Positions 24,393 through 32,817 of a stretch of DNA of 64,000 bases are shown piece after piece. This DNA is from Microbacterium sp. SS28 (GTDB lineage: Bacteria > Actinomycetota > Actinomycetes > Actinomycetales > Microbacteriaceae). The stretch spans positions 1,054,001-1,118,000 of the forward strand of contig NZ_JAKWJP010000001.1 in the NCBI RefSeq assembly GCF_022761035.1. The letters run 5' to 3'. The notes under the pieces are model-generated. The model was not told where the DNA came from, searched no databases, and worked only from the letters and a program-made list of their open reading frames with translations. The stretch's first letter is position 1, and each line of letters begins with the position of its first letter. A program made the position numbers and the translations under genes.

Positions 24393-24863
24393 ATGGCTGA
24401 GCCCCTCCGCATCGTGATCGGCTGCGACGACGCCGGCTTCGACTACAAGGAGATCCTCCGCAAGGACCTCGAGCAGAACGCGGGCGTCGCGTCGGTCGTC
24501 GACGTCGGCGTCGGCGCCGACGGCCACACCCCCTACCCCCGCGTCGCGACGACGGCCGCCGAGCTCGTCGCCGCGGGCGACGCCGACCGCGCGCTGCTGA
24601 TCTGCGGCACGGGCCTGGGCGTCGCGATCGCGGCCAACAAGGTGGCCGGCATCCGCGCCGTCACGGCGCACGACAGCTTCTCGGTCGAGCGCAGCGTGCT
24701 CTCCAACGACGCGCAGGTGCTCACGATGGGCCAGCGCGTCGTCGGCATCGAACTCGCCCGCCGCCTCGTCCGCGAGTGGCTCGAGTACCGCTTCGACCCC
24801 ACATCGGCCTCGGCCGCGAAGGTCGCCGCCATCGACGAATACGAGCGGACCGGATCCTGCTGA
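24393..24863 (+). CDS. derI: RpiB-fold isomerase, probable D-erythrulose 4-phosphate isomerase
   Basis: A 156-residue RpiB/LacAB-fold isomerase. [18 protein letters not shown], the Cys loop [22 protein letters not shown] and the His in [18 protein letters not shown] are visible. Ordinary ribose-5-phosphate isomerase B is possible, but its position between an erythrulose kinase and a TIM-like isomerase matches the gene set that turns L-erythrulose 1-phosphate into D-erythrulose 4-phosphate and then D-erythrose 4-phosphate. It would make the last product, which enters the pentose phosphate pathway. ATG is eight bases after AAAGGA. Confidence 0.75.
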   Translation: MAEPLRIVIGCDDAGFDYKEILRKDLEQNAGVASVVDVGVGADGHTPYPRVATTAAELVAAGDADRALLICGTGLGVAIAANKVAGIRAVTAHDSFSVERSVLSNDAQVLTMGQRVVGIELARRLVREWLEYRFDPTSASAAKVAAIDEYERTGSC

Positions 24864-25627
24864 TGCCCCGCGCCGTCGTCGGAGTCAGCCTCAAGACCTA
24901 CTTCGGTCACCAGCAGGCGATCGAGTGGTGCACGCGCGTCGCCGAGCGCGTGCGCACGCATGAGGCAGTGGCGTCCGGCGACGTGGAGTTCTTCATCATC
25001 CCGACCTACCTCGGCGTGCTGCCCGCGCTCGACGCGTTCGCGGGCACGCCCGTGCTCGTCGGCGCGCAGGACGTCTCGGCGTTCGAGCCCGGCGCCTACA
25101 CGGGCGAGGTCACGGCCGCCGAGCTCGCCGAAGCAGGCGTCCGCGTCGCCGAGATCGGGCACGCCGAGCGTCGCCGGCTCTTCGGCGAGTCCGACGAAGT
25201 CGTCGCGGCCAAGGCGGCCGCTGCCCTGCGGCACGGCATCACGCCCGTGCTCTGCGTCGGCGAGTCAGCCCGGCTTTCGGGTCCGGATGCCGCTGCCGCG
25301 ACCATCGCGCAGCTGCACGCCGACCTCACCGGGGCCCCCGAGGGCGCCGTCATCGTGGCGTACGAGCCGGTGTGGGCCATCGGCGCGCCCGAGCCCGCCC
25401 CCGCCGCGCACATCGCGTCCGTCACGCGCGCACTGCGGGCGGCGCTGGACGCACTCCCCGATCGCGCCGGCTCGGTCGTGATCTACGGCGGTTCCGCGGG
25501 ACCCGGCCTGCTGACCGAGCTCGGCGATGCCGTCGACGGCCTCTTCCTCGGCCGCTTCGCCCACGACGTCGACAGTCTCGTCGCGGTGCTCGACGAGGCG
25601 GCCGCGCGCGCGGAGGCCCGCGCATGA
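24863..25627 (+). CDS. lerI: Triosephosphate-isomerase-like, probable L-erythrulose 1-phosphate isomerase
   Basis: A 254-residue TIM-barrel isomerase. The classic residues are present in altered setting: Lys in GVSLKTYFGHQQAIEW (the usual motif is N-x-K-x-N), His in EIGHAERRRLFGE and Glu in AYEPVWAIG. The SLKTYF start differs from glycolytic enzymes and resembles those acting on erythrulose 1-phosphate. It would interconvert L-erythrulose 1-phosphate and D-erythrulose 4-phosphate. The ATG shares one base with the previous stop (TGATG) and the stop overlaps the next ATG. Confidence 0.75.
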   Translation: MPRAVVGVSLKTYFGHQQAIEWCTRVAERVRTHEAVASGDVEFFIIPTYLGVLPALDAFAGTPVLVGAQDVSAFEPGAYTGEVTAAELAEAGVRVAEIGHAERRRLFGESDEVVAAKAAAALRHGITPVLCVGESARLSGPDAAAATIAQLHADLTGAPEGAVIVAYEPVWAIGAPEPAPAAHIASVTRALRAALDALPDRAGSVVIYGGSAGPGLLTELGDAVDGLFLGRFAHDVDSLVAVLDEAAARAEARA

Positions 25628-26418
25628 TCGGGCTCGGAACCTACGCGTTCTTCTGGCAGCACGAGGGCCGCGACGGCGAGCCGCTGTCGCTGCGCGGCGC
25701 GTTCGAGGCGACCAGCGAGCTCGGGGTCGACTTGTTCCAGATCTGCGACTACGCGCCCCTCGACGCCATGACCGACGCCGAGGTCGAAGGCGCGGCCGCC
25801 GCCGCACGCGAGCTGGGGCTCACGATCCAGCTCGGCACGAAGGGCATCGAGCCCGAGCGCCTCGCGCGCTACCTGCGCCTCGCGGAGGCCTTCGACGCGC
25901 GCCTCGTCCGCAGCATGCTGTACGGCCCCGACTCGCGGCCGACGCTGGCAGAGGCATCCGTCTTCCTGCGCGAAGTGCTCCCTGCCTACGAAGCCGCCGG
26001 CGTGACCCTCGCCCTCGAGACGTACGAGCAGGTTGCGACCGCCGATCTCGTCGCCCTCGTCGCGTCGTTCGGCAGCCCGCAGCTCGGCATCTGCCTCGAT
26101 CCCGCCAACGTCGTCGCGCGCCTCGAGCTGCCCCGCGACTGCGTCGAGCTGACCGCCGACGTCGTCGCGAACATCCACGTCAAGGACTTCGCCTTCGCGC
26201 GCCAGCCGGGCTGGGTGGGCTTCACCTACAGCGGCGCGCGCATGGGCGACGGCCTGCACGACTACGCCCACCTGCTCGAGACCGTCCGTCCGCGCGAGCG
26301 CGGCATCGACGAGATCGTCGAGCACTGGCTGCCCTGGCAGGGCGACCCCGAGACCACCATCCGAACCGAGCGGGAATGGACCCGCGCCACACTCGAGCAC
26401 CTGAGGAGCACATCATGA
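25624..26418 (+). CDS. oiaC: TIM-barrel sugar isomerase-like enzyme, probable 3-oxo-isoapionate decarboxylase
   Basis: A 264-residue xylose-isomerase-like TIM-barrel protein. Probable metal ligands are in LALETYEQV (Glu), CLDPANVVARL (Asp) and ANIHVKDFAF (His and Asp). Members of this family are often called sugar phosphate isomerase/epimerase; one group is the 3-oxo-isoapionate decarboxylase OiaC of D-apiose catabolism, giving L-erythrulose and CO2. The assignment here rests mainly on lying directly before the ApnO-like gene and after an erythrulose kinase set. ATG overlaps the upstream stop. A true isomerase remains possible. Confidence 0.65.
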   Translation: MIGLGTYAFFWQHEGRDGEPLSLRGAFEATSELGVDLFQICDYAPLDAMTDAEVEGAAAAARELGLTIQLGTKGIEPERLARYLRLAEAFDARLVRSMLYGPDSRPTLAEASVFLREVLPAYEAAGVTLALETYEQVATADLVALVASFGSPQLGICLDPANVVARLELPRDCVELTADVVANIHVKDFAFARQPGWVGFTYSGARMGDGLHDYAHLLETVRPRERGIDEIVEHWLPWQGDPETTIRTEREWTRATLEHLRSTS

Positions 26419-27278
26419 GCACGACCGCAGAGACGTACAAGATCGCCGTCGTCGGCGCCGGCGGGAAGATGGGGATGCGCGTCTCCAACAACCTCGCCAA
26501 GACCGGTCACGACGTGAAGTACGTCGAGAACTCCCCCGCCGGCCAGCAGCGCACGATCGACGCGGGTCGTGAGCTGACGGATGCCTCGGCCGCCGTCGCG
26601 GACGCCGACATCGTCGTCCTCGCGGTCCCCGATCTCGCCCTCGGCCCCGTCACGGCCGACCTCGTCCCGCAGCTGCGCGCCGGCGCGATCGTCCTGACGC
26701 TCGACCCCGCCGCCGCCTACGCGGGCCTCCTCACGACCCGCGAGGACGTCATCCAGGCCGTCGCGCACCCGTGCCACCCGTCGATCTTCCTGCAGCGCCA
26801 GACGCCCGAGGAGTGGGCCGACACGTTCGGCGGCATCGCCGCCCCCCAGGACGCGATCGCCGCGATCGAGTCCGACGACCCCGCCAAGCAGGCGATCGTC
26901 GAGGCGACCGTCCGCGCGATCTACGCCCCGATCATCGACGTGCACTGGGTCACGATCAAGCAGCTCGCGCAGCTCGAGCCGACCCTCGTCGAGACCGTCG
27001 CGTGCATGATCGGCGCCCTCCTCAACGAGGCGCTGCAGGAGGCCGTCGACACGATGGGCGTTCCCGAGGCGGCGGCGCGCAGCATCCTGTACGGCCACAC
27101 CCAGGTGGCCCTCGCGAACGGCCTGCGCGGCGACAACCCGTTCAGCGACGCGTGCCTCATCGCGATGGACTACGGCCGCGAGAGCATCATCAAGGACGAC
27201 TGGAAGAAGATCTTCCAGGACGACGAGCTCGACAAGAACCTCGCGCGCATGCTCCACCTCGATCACATCGAGCGCTGA
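26415..27278 (+). CDS. apnO: Probable D-apionate oxidoisomerase (ApnO)
   Basis: A 287-residue dinucleotide-binding protein: IAVVGAGGKMGMRVSNNL at residues 9-26 is the Rossmann Gly-rich loop, and the C-terminal helical half (VTIKQLAQLEPTLVETVACMIGALLNEALQEAVDTMGVPEAAARSILYGH) resembles the phosphogluconate-dehydrogenase-like C-terminal domains. This overall form, in a cluster with an OiaC-like TIM barrel and an ApnL-like lactonase, matches ApnO, which oxidises and rearranges D-apionate to 3-oxo-isoapionate with NAD+. ATG overlaps the previous stop. The reaction is inferred from family resemblance and neighbours. Confidence 0.72.
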   Translation: MSTTAETYKIAVVGAGGKMGMRVSNNLAKTGHDVKYVENSPAGQQRTIDAGRELTDASAAVADADIVVLAVPDLALGPVTADLVPQLRAGAIVLTLDPAAAYAGLLTTREDVIQAVAHPCHPSIFLQRQTPEEWADTFGGIAAPQDAIAAIESDDPAKQAIVEATVRAIYAPIIDVHWVTIKQLAQLEPTLVETVACMIGALLNEALQEAVDTMGVPEAAARSILYGHTQVALANGLRGDNPFSDACLIAMDYGRESIIKDDWKKIFQDDELDKNLARMLHLDHIER

Positions 27279-27306
27279 CAGCGCCCGCGGCCGAAAGGAA
27301 TAGACA

Positions 27307-28062
27307 GTGGGACAGCTCGAAGGCAAGACCGCGCTCGTCACGGGCGGCGCGCTGGGCATCGGCCTCGCCGTCGCGACCCGCTTCGCCCGCGAGGGCGCCC
27401 GCGTCGTGCTCGCCGACCGCAACGGCGAGGGTGCGGCGAAAGCCGCAGCCGACATCGGCGACAACGCCCGCGCCGTGACGATGGACATCTCGGACGAATC
27501 CGCGGTCGAGGCCGCCTTCGCCGAGCTCGAGGCGGCCGGCTGGGCGCCCGACGTCGTCGTCGCGAACGCCGGCGTGCAGCTGTTCGGCCAGGACGCCCAG
27601 GCGGCCGACCTCGACCTCGACGTCTGGAAGCGCACGATCGACATCAACCTGACGGGCACGTTCCTGACGGTCAAGCACGCGGTGCGCTCGATGCTGCCGC
27701 GCGGCGGCGGGTCGATCATCCTCACCGGCAGCCCCACGGGGGTCAACGGCGAGGGCAAGGACTTCACGGCGTACAGCGCCTCGAAGGCCGGCATCCACGG
27801 CCTCGGCCGCACCGTCGCCGCGGCATATGCCTCGAAGGGCATCCGCGTCAACACGGTCCAGCCCGCGTACACCGAGACGCCGCTCGTGGCCGCGATCAGC
27901 GAAGACCCCGAGTCGCGCGCCGCGATCATCAGCCGCATCCCGATCGGCCGCGCCGGCACCCCCGACGACGTCGCGGGCATCATGGTCTACCTGGCGAGCG
28001 AGGACGGCGCCTTCGCGACGGGCGCCCTGTTCGCCGTCGACGGCGGGATGACGACCCTCTAG
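27307..28062 (+). CDS. Short-chain dehydrogenase/reductase
   Basis: A 251-residue classical SDR. It has the cofactor motif VTGGALGIGLAVATRFA, NAGV at about 83-86, the catalytic Ser in IILTGSP, YSASK (Tyr and Lys) and the C-terminal GALFAVDGGMTTL. An acidic residue after beta-2 (ADRNGEG) favours NAD+. GTG 27307 lies eight bases after AAAGGA. Inside the apionate operon it may oxidise a polyol or sugar (for example a tetritol, or apiose to its lactone) or reduce erythrulose; the sequence alone does not decide. Confidence 0.85.
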   Translation: MGQLEGKTALVTGGALGIGLAVATRFAREGARVVLADRNGEGAAKAAADIGDNARAVTMDISDESAVEAAFAELEAAGWAPDVVVANAGVQLFGQDAQAADLDLDVWKRTIDINLTGTFLTVKHAVRSMLPRGGGSIILTGSPTGVNGEGKDFTAYSASKAGIHGLGRTVAAAYASKGIRVNTVQPAYTETPLVAAISEDPESRAAIISRIPIGRAGTPDDVAGIMVYLASEDGAFATGALFAVDGGMTTL

Positions 28063-28125
28063 AGCCGCGTGGCCGGTTTCGCCGCGCCCGGGCGTGTTGC
28101 GACCGGCATCGCGAGGATGGAACAC

Positions 28126-29871
28126 ATGACCGACATCTGGCACGGATCGCACAGCCCGTCCCGCTTCTGGCGGGGCGGGCTCTGGGCGCTCGAGCTGCGC
28201 GACGACGAGCTCGCCGACCTGACGTACGACGGGCGGCGCGTGCTGCGCAGCGTCCGCGCCGTCGTGCGGGACCGCGACTGGAACACGGCCGGCTGGGTCG
28301 TCGAGCAGGTCGCCGAGACCGACACGTCCCTCGAGCTGCTGCTGCACACCGAGGGGCACGGCGCCGAGCTGCGCGCGACCGTGCGCGTCGACGTCGCGGA
28401 CGACCTGCTCGTCGTGAGCTTCGACGCCGTCTCGACGACCGACTTCGAGACGAACCGCACGGGACTCGTCGTGCTGCACCCGCCGCAGGTCGCGGGCGCC
28501 GACCTCGCCGTGACCTCCTCCGACGGGGCGGCCCGGGCCTCCGCCTTCCCGCGCGACATCAGTCCGCACCAGCCCGCCTTCGACATCGCGGGCCTCGCGT
28601 GGACCGATGACGGCCTCGACATCGATGTGCGCTTCACGGGCGACGTGTTCGAGATGGAGGACCAGCGCAACTGGACGGATGCCTCGTTCAAGACCTACAG
28701 CAGGCCGCTCGCGCTGCCCTTCCCCTACGCGCTGCCGGCAGGCTCAGGTGTGCGGCAGTCGATCGCGGTGCGCGTCGCGCCCCGCGCGGCGGCGGCCGAG
28801 GGGCCCGACCGGGACCTTCTCGAGCTCACCGACACGGGGTCCGCGTTCCCGGCCCTCGTCGTCGGGGCCTCGACGGCACCCGACCCCGCACCCGCCGCCG
28901 TGCCGATCGGGAGGACGCTCCTCGTCGAGCTCGACCTCGCGGCCCCGAACCGGCGCGCGGCGCTCGCGCGGGCCGCGGCATCCGGTCTCCCTCTCGACGT
29001 GCGGATCGTGCTCGACTCCGCCGACCAGGACGATCCCGCGGACCCCGCTGCGCTCGGCGAGCTCGTCGCGGCGCTCGTGGGCCTGCCCGTCGTGCGGATC
29101 GGCGCATTCGCCCCCGACACCCACGTGACCGACGACGCGGTCGCCGCTGCGCTGCGCGCGGCGCTCGCGGACGCGGGCCTCGAGCTGCCCGTCGTCGGCG
29201 GCGCGCGCTCGCACTTCACGGAGCTCAACCGCGAGCGGTCGCGCATCCCGGACGACCTCGACGGGATCGTGTTCAGCGTCACGCCGCTCTTCCACAGCCT
29301 CACGAGCGAGCAGCTCGTCGAGTCCGTCGCGATGCAGCGACTCGTCGCGCAGCAGGCCGTGACGCTCGCGGGCGACGCGCTCGTGCACATCGGCCCCGTG
29401 ACGCTGCGCCCCCGGTTCAACGACGTCGCGACAGTCCGGCCGCCGCTTCCCCGCGACACCGACCTCGCGCACGGATACGGCGCACAGCACGCGGATGCCG
29501 ACGATGACAGACAGGATGCTCCGCAGCTGGCCGCCTGGACCATCGCGAGCGCCGCAGCCCTTGCCGTCCCGGGCGTCGCGAGCATCGCGTACTTCGAGGA
29601 GTGGGGACCCCGCGGCGCCGTCTCCGCCGCGGGAGCCGACCGCCCGGTCGCTGCCGCCCTCCGCGCCCTCGCAGCCCTCGCGGGCGCACGGCTGCTGTCG
29701 GCGACGAGCCCCGACGGGCTCGTGTGGGCCGTCGGGGGCGACTCCGCCCACGCGCGCACGGTGCTCGTCGCGAACCTCGACACCAGGGTCCGCGATCTCA
29801 CGGTCACCGTCGACGGCGTCGTGCACGCGGCATCCGTCCCCGCCGAAGGCTGGATCGCGCTGAAAGCCTGA
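28126..29871 (+). CDS. apnL: Probable D-apionate lactonase (ApnL)
   Basis: A 581-residue cytoplasmic protein without a common named domain. Segments NRTGLVVLHPP, GDVFEMEDQRNWTDASFKTYSRPLALP and SIAYFEEWGPRG are the kind conserved in the ApnL family, which opens D-apionolactone to D-apionate. Acidic pairs in FEMEDQRNWTDAS are candidates for catalysis or metal binding. Neighbouring ApnO- and OiaC-like genes support the name. I use ATG 28126, nine bases past GAGGA; an ATG at 28117 overlaps this site. My recognition is from memory of the family, so a profile search would be a fair test. Confidence 0.7.
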   Translation: MTDIWHGSHSPSRFWRGGLWALELRDDELADLTYDGRRVLRSVRAVVRDRDWNTAGWVVEQVAETDTSLELLLHTEGHGAELRATVRVDVADDLLVVSFDAVSTTDFETNRTGLVVLHPPQVAGADLAVTSSDGAARASAFPRDISPHQPAFDIAGLAWTDDGLDIDVRFTGDVFEMEDQRNWTDASFKTYSRPLALPFPYALPAGSGVRQSIAVRVAPRAAAAEGPDRDLLELTDTGSAFPALVVGASTAPDPAPAAVPIGRTLLVELDLAAPNRRAALARAAASGLPLDVRIVLDSADQDDPADPAALGELVAALVGLPVVRIGAFAPDTHVTDDAVAAALRAALADAGLELPVVGGARSHFTELNRERSRIPDDLDGIVFSVTPLFHSLTSEQLVESVAMQRLVAQQAVTLAGDALVHIGPVTLRPRFNDVATVRPPLPRDTDLAHGYGAQHADADDDRQDAPQLAAWTIASAAALAVPGVASIAYFEEWGPRGAVSAAGADRPVAAALRALAALAGARLLSATSPDGLVWAVGGDSAHARTVLVANLDTRVRDLTVTVDGVVHAASVPAEGWIALKA

Positions 29872-29931
29872 CCCTGCGTGCACGCCCCCACGCGGGACCG
29901 CGCACGACCCGACCCTCACACAGGAGTGAAG

Positions 29932-31197
29932 ATGCACGAACGCTGGTCCCGCCTGCTCGAGGAGTACATCCTCGAGAGCGCCGAACAGATGACCCGCGAG
30001 CCCGAGGGGATCCTCGCGCACCCGTACACGGTGCCGAGCAGCCCCGGCTCGCCCTACTACTCCAGCGCCCTGTGGGACTGGGACTCGTGGACGATCAGCA
30101 TCGCGCTCAGCCAGGTCGAGGCCGACACCGGCCAGCAGGGCCGCTTCTTCGAGTACGAGCGCGGCAGCATCCTGAACTTCCTCGATCACACCGACGAGGA
30201 CGGCGTCATGCCGATCCAGCTGAGCCCGACGGGGTCGCTCACGCACGGCGACGCGAGCCGCGCGGGCGGCTTCGCGCAGAACATGCACAAGCCTGTCCTC
30301 GCGCAGCACGCCGCGATGCTCGCGCAGCGCCGCGGCGACGTCGACTGGGTCGCACCGCAGCTCGAGACGATCGGCCGGTTCGTCGACCGCTACCTCGAGA
30401 GCCACATGCACCCCGAAACGGGGCTCGCCTACTGGCAGACCGACTTCGCGGTCGGCGTCGACAACGACCCGTCCGTGTACTACCGGCCCGACCGCAGCAC
30501 GGCCTCGATCTACCTCAACAGCCTCCTGTACCGCGAGCTGCTCGCCTACGGCTACCTGCTCGAGCGCTCGGGGGACGCGCCCGCCGCGAACGCGGCCCGC
30601 GGCACGGCGCAGGACCTCGCCGACGCCCTCACGCGCCACGCGTGGGACGAGCGAGACGGCACGTTCTACAGCGTCGACCTCGGCCTGCGCCCCATCGACC
30701 CCGAGGACTGGCTGCACCGCGGAGCCCCACGCCGATGGGACTCGCTGCTGCTGCGCGTCGACAACTGGTCGAGCTTCCTTCCGCTGTGGGCCGGATTCGC
30801 GTCGCAGGAGCAGGCCGAGCGCATGGTCGCGCGCTACCGCGACACGCGCACGTTCCAGGCGAACTACGGCGTGCGCACCCTGTCGCGGCTCGAGAAGGCG
30901 TACGACCTGCGCGCCTCGAACAACCCGTCGAACTGGCTCGGGCCGATCTGGGGAATCAGCAACTACCTCGTGTTCCGGGGTCTGCTCAAGTACGGATTCG
31001 CGGATGACGCGGCCGAGCTCGCCGAGAAGACCATCCGCCTCTTCGGCCAGGACCTCGAGACCAACGGATCGCTGCACGAGTACTACCACCCGGACAGCGG
31101 CGAGCCGATCATCACGCACGGCTTCCAGAACTGGAACTTCCTCGTGCTCAACATGATCGCCCACCTCGACGGACGCCGGACGGCGGCCGAGTTCTAG
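29932..31197 (+). CDS. Glycoside hydrolase of the trehalase/GH63-like (alpha/alpha)6-barrel type
   Basis: A 421-residue (alpha/alpha)6-barrel protein. SSALWDWDSWTISIAL near residue 44, the repeated helical hairpins and NWLGPIWGISNYLVFRGLLKYGF near residue 336 are typical of the GH37/GH63-related group that includes mannosylglycerate and glucosylglycerate hydrolases. There is no signal peptide, so it would cleave an imported glycoside. ATG follows AGGAG by five bases and the gene ends the apionate operon. It may free apiose, apionate or a linked sugar from a small glycoside; no apiose-specific family is recognised, so this is speculation. Confidence 0.72.
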   Translation: MHERWSRLLEEYILESAEQMTREPEGILAHPYTVPSSPGSPYYSSALWDWDSWTISIALSQVEADTGQQGRFFEYERGSILNFLDHTDEDGVMPIQLSPTGSLTHGDASRAGGFAQNMHKPVLAQHAAMLAQRRGDVDWVAPQLETIGRFVDRYLESHMHPETGLAYWQTDFAVGVDNDPSVYYRPDRSTASIYLNSLLYRELLAYGYLLERSGDAPAANAARGTAQDLADALTRHAWDERDGTFYSVDLGLRPIDPEDWLHRGAPRRWDSLLLRVDNWSSFLPLWAGFASQEQAERMVARYRDTRTFQANYGVRTLSRLEKAYDLRASNNPSNWLGPIWGISNYLVFRGLLKYGFADDAAELAEKTIRLFGQDLETNGSLHEYYHPDSGEPIITHGFQNWNFLVLNMIAHLDGRRTAAEF

Positions 31198-31214
31198 GCG
31201 ACGGATGCCGCGGC

Positions 31215-31580
31215 TCGCGCCTGCGGGCGGCGCGGGGCGCGGAATCCGTCCTCGCCAGATCGGACGAATGCAGCTCATTCGGACGAACTCGCCGGCAGGA
31301 TCCGAACCTCGTGGAATGGTCCGAGGTTCGCGCGGGTCGCGCCTGCGGGCGGCGCGGGGCGCGGCATCCGTCCTCGCCAGATCGGACGAATGCAGCTCAT
31401 TCGGACGAACTCGCCGGCAGGATCCGAACCTCGTGGAATGGTCCGAGGTTCGCGCGGGTCGCGCCTGCGGGCGGCGCGGGGCGCGGCATCCGTCCTCGCC
31501 AGATCGGACGAATGCAGCTCATTCGGACGAACTCGCCGGCAGGATCCGAACCTCGTGGAATGGTCCGAAGTTCGCGCGGG
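31215..31580. repeat. Three tandem copies of a 122-base repeat
   Basis: Copies at 31215-31336, 31337-31458 and 31459-31580 have an exact 122-base period and differ by single bases (for example GGAATCC against GGCATCC, and CCGAAG against CCGAGG). Each unit contains two inverted repeats: CGAATG-CAGCT-CATTCG and CGAACCTCG-N-CGAGGTTCG. The third copy ends on the base before the stop codon of the LacI gene (31581). It fills the gap between two convergent genes; 31198-31214 holds nothing else. The units are related, in opposite orientation, to the repeats at 36075-36285. Confidence 0.9.
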
Positions 31581-32594
31581 TCAGGTTCGCGCGAAGCCCT
31601 GTGTGCTGGCGCGGACGACGAGGTCGGGCCGGAAGATCCGGTGCGGCTCGGCCACGCGGCGCCCCTCGATCGCGTCGAAGAGCAGGTCGACGACCGCGAC
31701 GCCGAAGCCCTCGTGGCGTCCGCGCACGGTAGTGAGGGGGATGAGGGACCCTTCGGCGAACTCGTTGTCGTCGAAGCCCACGATCGCGAGGTCGCGGGGC
31801 ACCGCGACGCCGCCCAGCACGAGCGCCTGCAGGATGCCGAGCGCGAGCAGGTCGTTGGCGGCGAAGATGCCGTCGGGGCGCTGCTCCGGTGCTCGCTCGA
31901 GGAGCATCCGGCCGACGGCGTGTCCCCCGCGCACGGTGCGGTCGGGTTCGTCGATGATCTCGAGCGTCGCGCTCGCGGCGCGGATGTGCTCGCTCGCACC
32001 CGCGAGCCGGTCGGCGACCTGCGGGATGCCGATGGGGCCTCCGACGAAGCAGATGCGGCGGCATCCGATCTCGACGAGATGCGCGCCCACCTGCTCCCCG
32101 CCCGAGAAGTCGTCGAGCGAGACGGACGGCTGCTCGTCCGAGATGGCGCGCTGGCCCACGAGGACGGACGGCGTGCCGCGCCGGCGGATGTGCGCGAGGC
32201 GGTCCTCGATGGGCAGGTGCGACGAGACGAGCAGCCCCTGCACCTGGTGCTGCTCGAAGACGGCGAGGTAGGCGTCCTCGCGCTCGCGGCTGCGGTGCGA
32301 GTTGGCGAGGAAGACCGTGACGCCGCGCTCGTCGGCGCGCCGCTCCACGCTCTCGGCGATCTCGGCGAAGTAGGGGTTGCTCACGTCGGGGGCGACGTAG
32401 CCGATGACGCTCGAGACGCCGAGCCGGAGCTGGCGGCCCGCGTTGCTCGGGACGAATCCGATCTCGTCGATCGCGGACTGGATGCGCCGGGCCTTGTCAT
32501 CCGACACGCGATCGGGGTGATTGAGGTAGTTCGACACGGTGCCGACCGCGACACCCGCGAGCTCCGCGACTCCGCGGATCCCGGTCTTGGCCAT
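31581..32594 (-). CDS. LacI-family regulator of the glycan/ABC transport locus
   Basis: A 337-residue LacI protein. The HTH is at residues 6-27 (IRGVAELAGVAVGTVSNYLNHPDRV), the hinge follows (NAGRQLRLG), and the effector domain ends with AIVGFDDNEFAEGSLIPLTTVR. AAAGGAG lies about 8 bases before the ATG. It is divergent from the solute-binding protein gene. Sites of the form TTGAAACGTTTCAA occur at least three times in this gap and twice before the rhamnosidase operon, so it very likely controls both. The inducer is probably a sugar released from the glycan. Confidence 0.92.
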   Translation of the reverse strand: MAKTGIRGVAELAGVAVGTVSNYLNHPDRVSDDKARRIQSAIDEIGFVPSNAGRQLRLGVSSVIGYVAPDVSNPYFAEIAESVERRADERGVTVFLANSHRSREREDAYLAVFEQHQVQGLLVSSHLPIEDRLAHIRRRGTPSVLVGQRAISDEQPSVSLDDFSGGEQVGAHLVEIGCRRICFVGGPIGIPQVADRLAGASEHIRAASATLEIIDEPDRTVRGGHAVGRMLLERAPEQRPDGIFAANDLLALGILQALVLGGVAVPRDLAIVGFDDNEFAEGSLIPLTTVRGRHEGFGVAVVDLLFDAIEGRRVAEPHRIFRPDLVVRASTQGFART

Positions 32595-32654
32595 CGCCGG
32601 CTCCTTTGATCGCGGTTGAACAGCACTGTACAGGACCGCTCCGCCGGCGCCAGT

Positions 32655-32735
32655 CGGTTTCGGAACGTTTCAAACAGCTTGCTCCCCAAGCGCGGCGCCG
32701 TTCCAGATCGTTACCCTGTTGTGACGTTTCAAAAG
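32655..32735. promoter_or_regulatory. LacI operators O1 and O2 in the divergent gap
   Basis: GGAACGTTTCAAA at about 32662-32674 (O1) and GTGACGTTTCAAAA at 32721-32734 (O2) both resemble the palindrome TTGAAACGTTTCAA. O1 lies near the lacI start and could serve autoregulation; O2 lies just upstream of the -35 of the transport promoter. Confidence 0.65.
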
Positions 32736-32739
32736 ATGC

Positions 32740-32787
32740 TTGACACGGTTCGCATGGCGACCTAGCATCCATCTTGAAACGTCTCAA
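32740..32787 (+). promoter_or_regulatory. Promoter of the sugar ABC operon with operator O3
   Basis: TTGACA (32740-32745) and TAGCAT (32763-32768) are separated by 17 bases, a near-consensus vegetative promoter. Operator O3, TTGAAACGTCTCAA (32774-32787), begins six bases after the -10 and covers the likely start of transcription, so a LacI protein bound here would block initiation. Confidence 0.75.
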
Positions 32788-32817
32788 AGGAGACGACCCA
32801 CTTTTCAAGGAGGAATT

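Noticed and set aside
24393..24863. Calling this gene plain ribose-5-phosphate isomerase B
   Set aside because: Possible by fold, but the kinase and TIM-like neighbours match the erythrulose phosphate set better; kept only as an alternative.
24863..25627. Calling this gene the glycolytic triosephosphate isomerase
   Set aside because: The N-x-K-x-N motif is replaced by SLKTY, and the gene is buried in an erythrulose phosphate operon instead of beside gapA-pgk.
28744..31278. Open minus-strand frame of over 800 codons opposite the apnL and glycosidase genes
   Set aside because: No recognisable motif and composition typical of antisense frames in high-GC DNA; the plus-strand genes have ribosome-binding sites and family motifs.
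31311..32609. Open plus-strand frame running from the 122-base repeats through the LacI gene
   Set aside because: It begins inside a tandem repeat and has no ribosome-binding site or motif; the opposite strand encodes a clear LacI protein.
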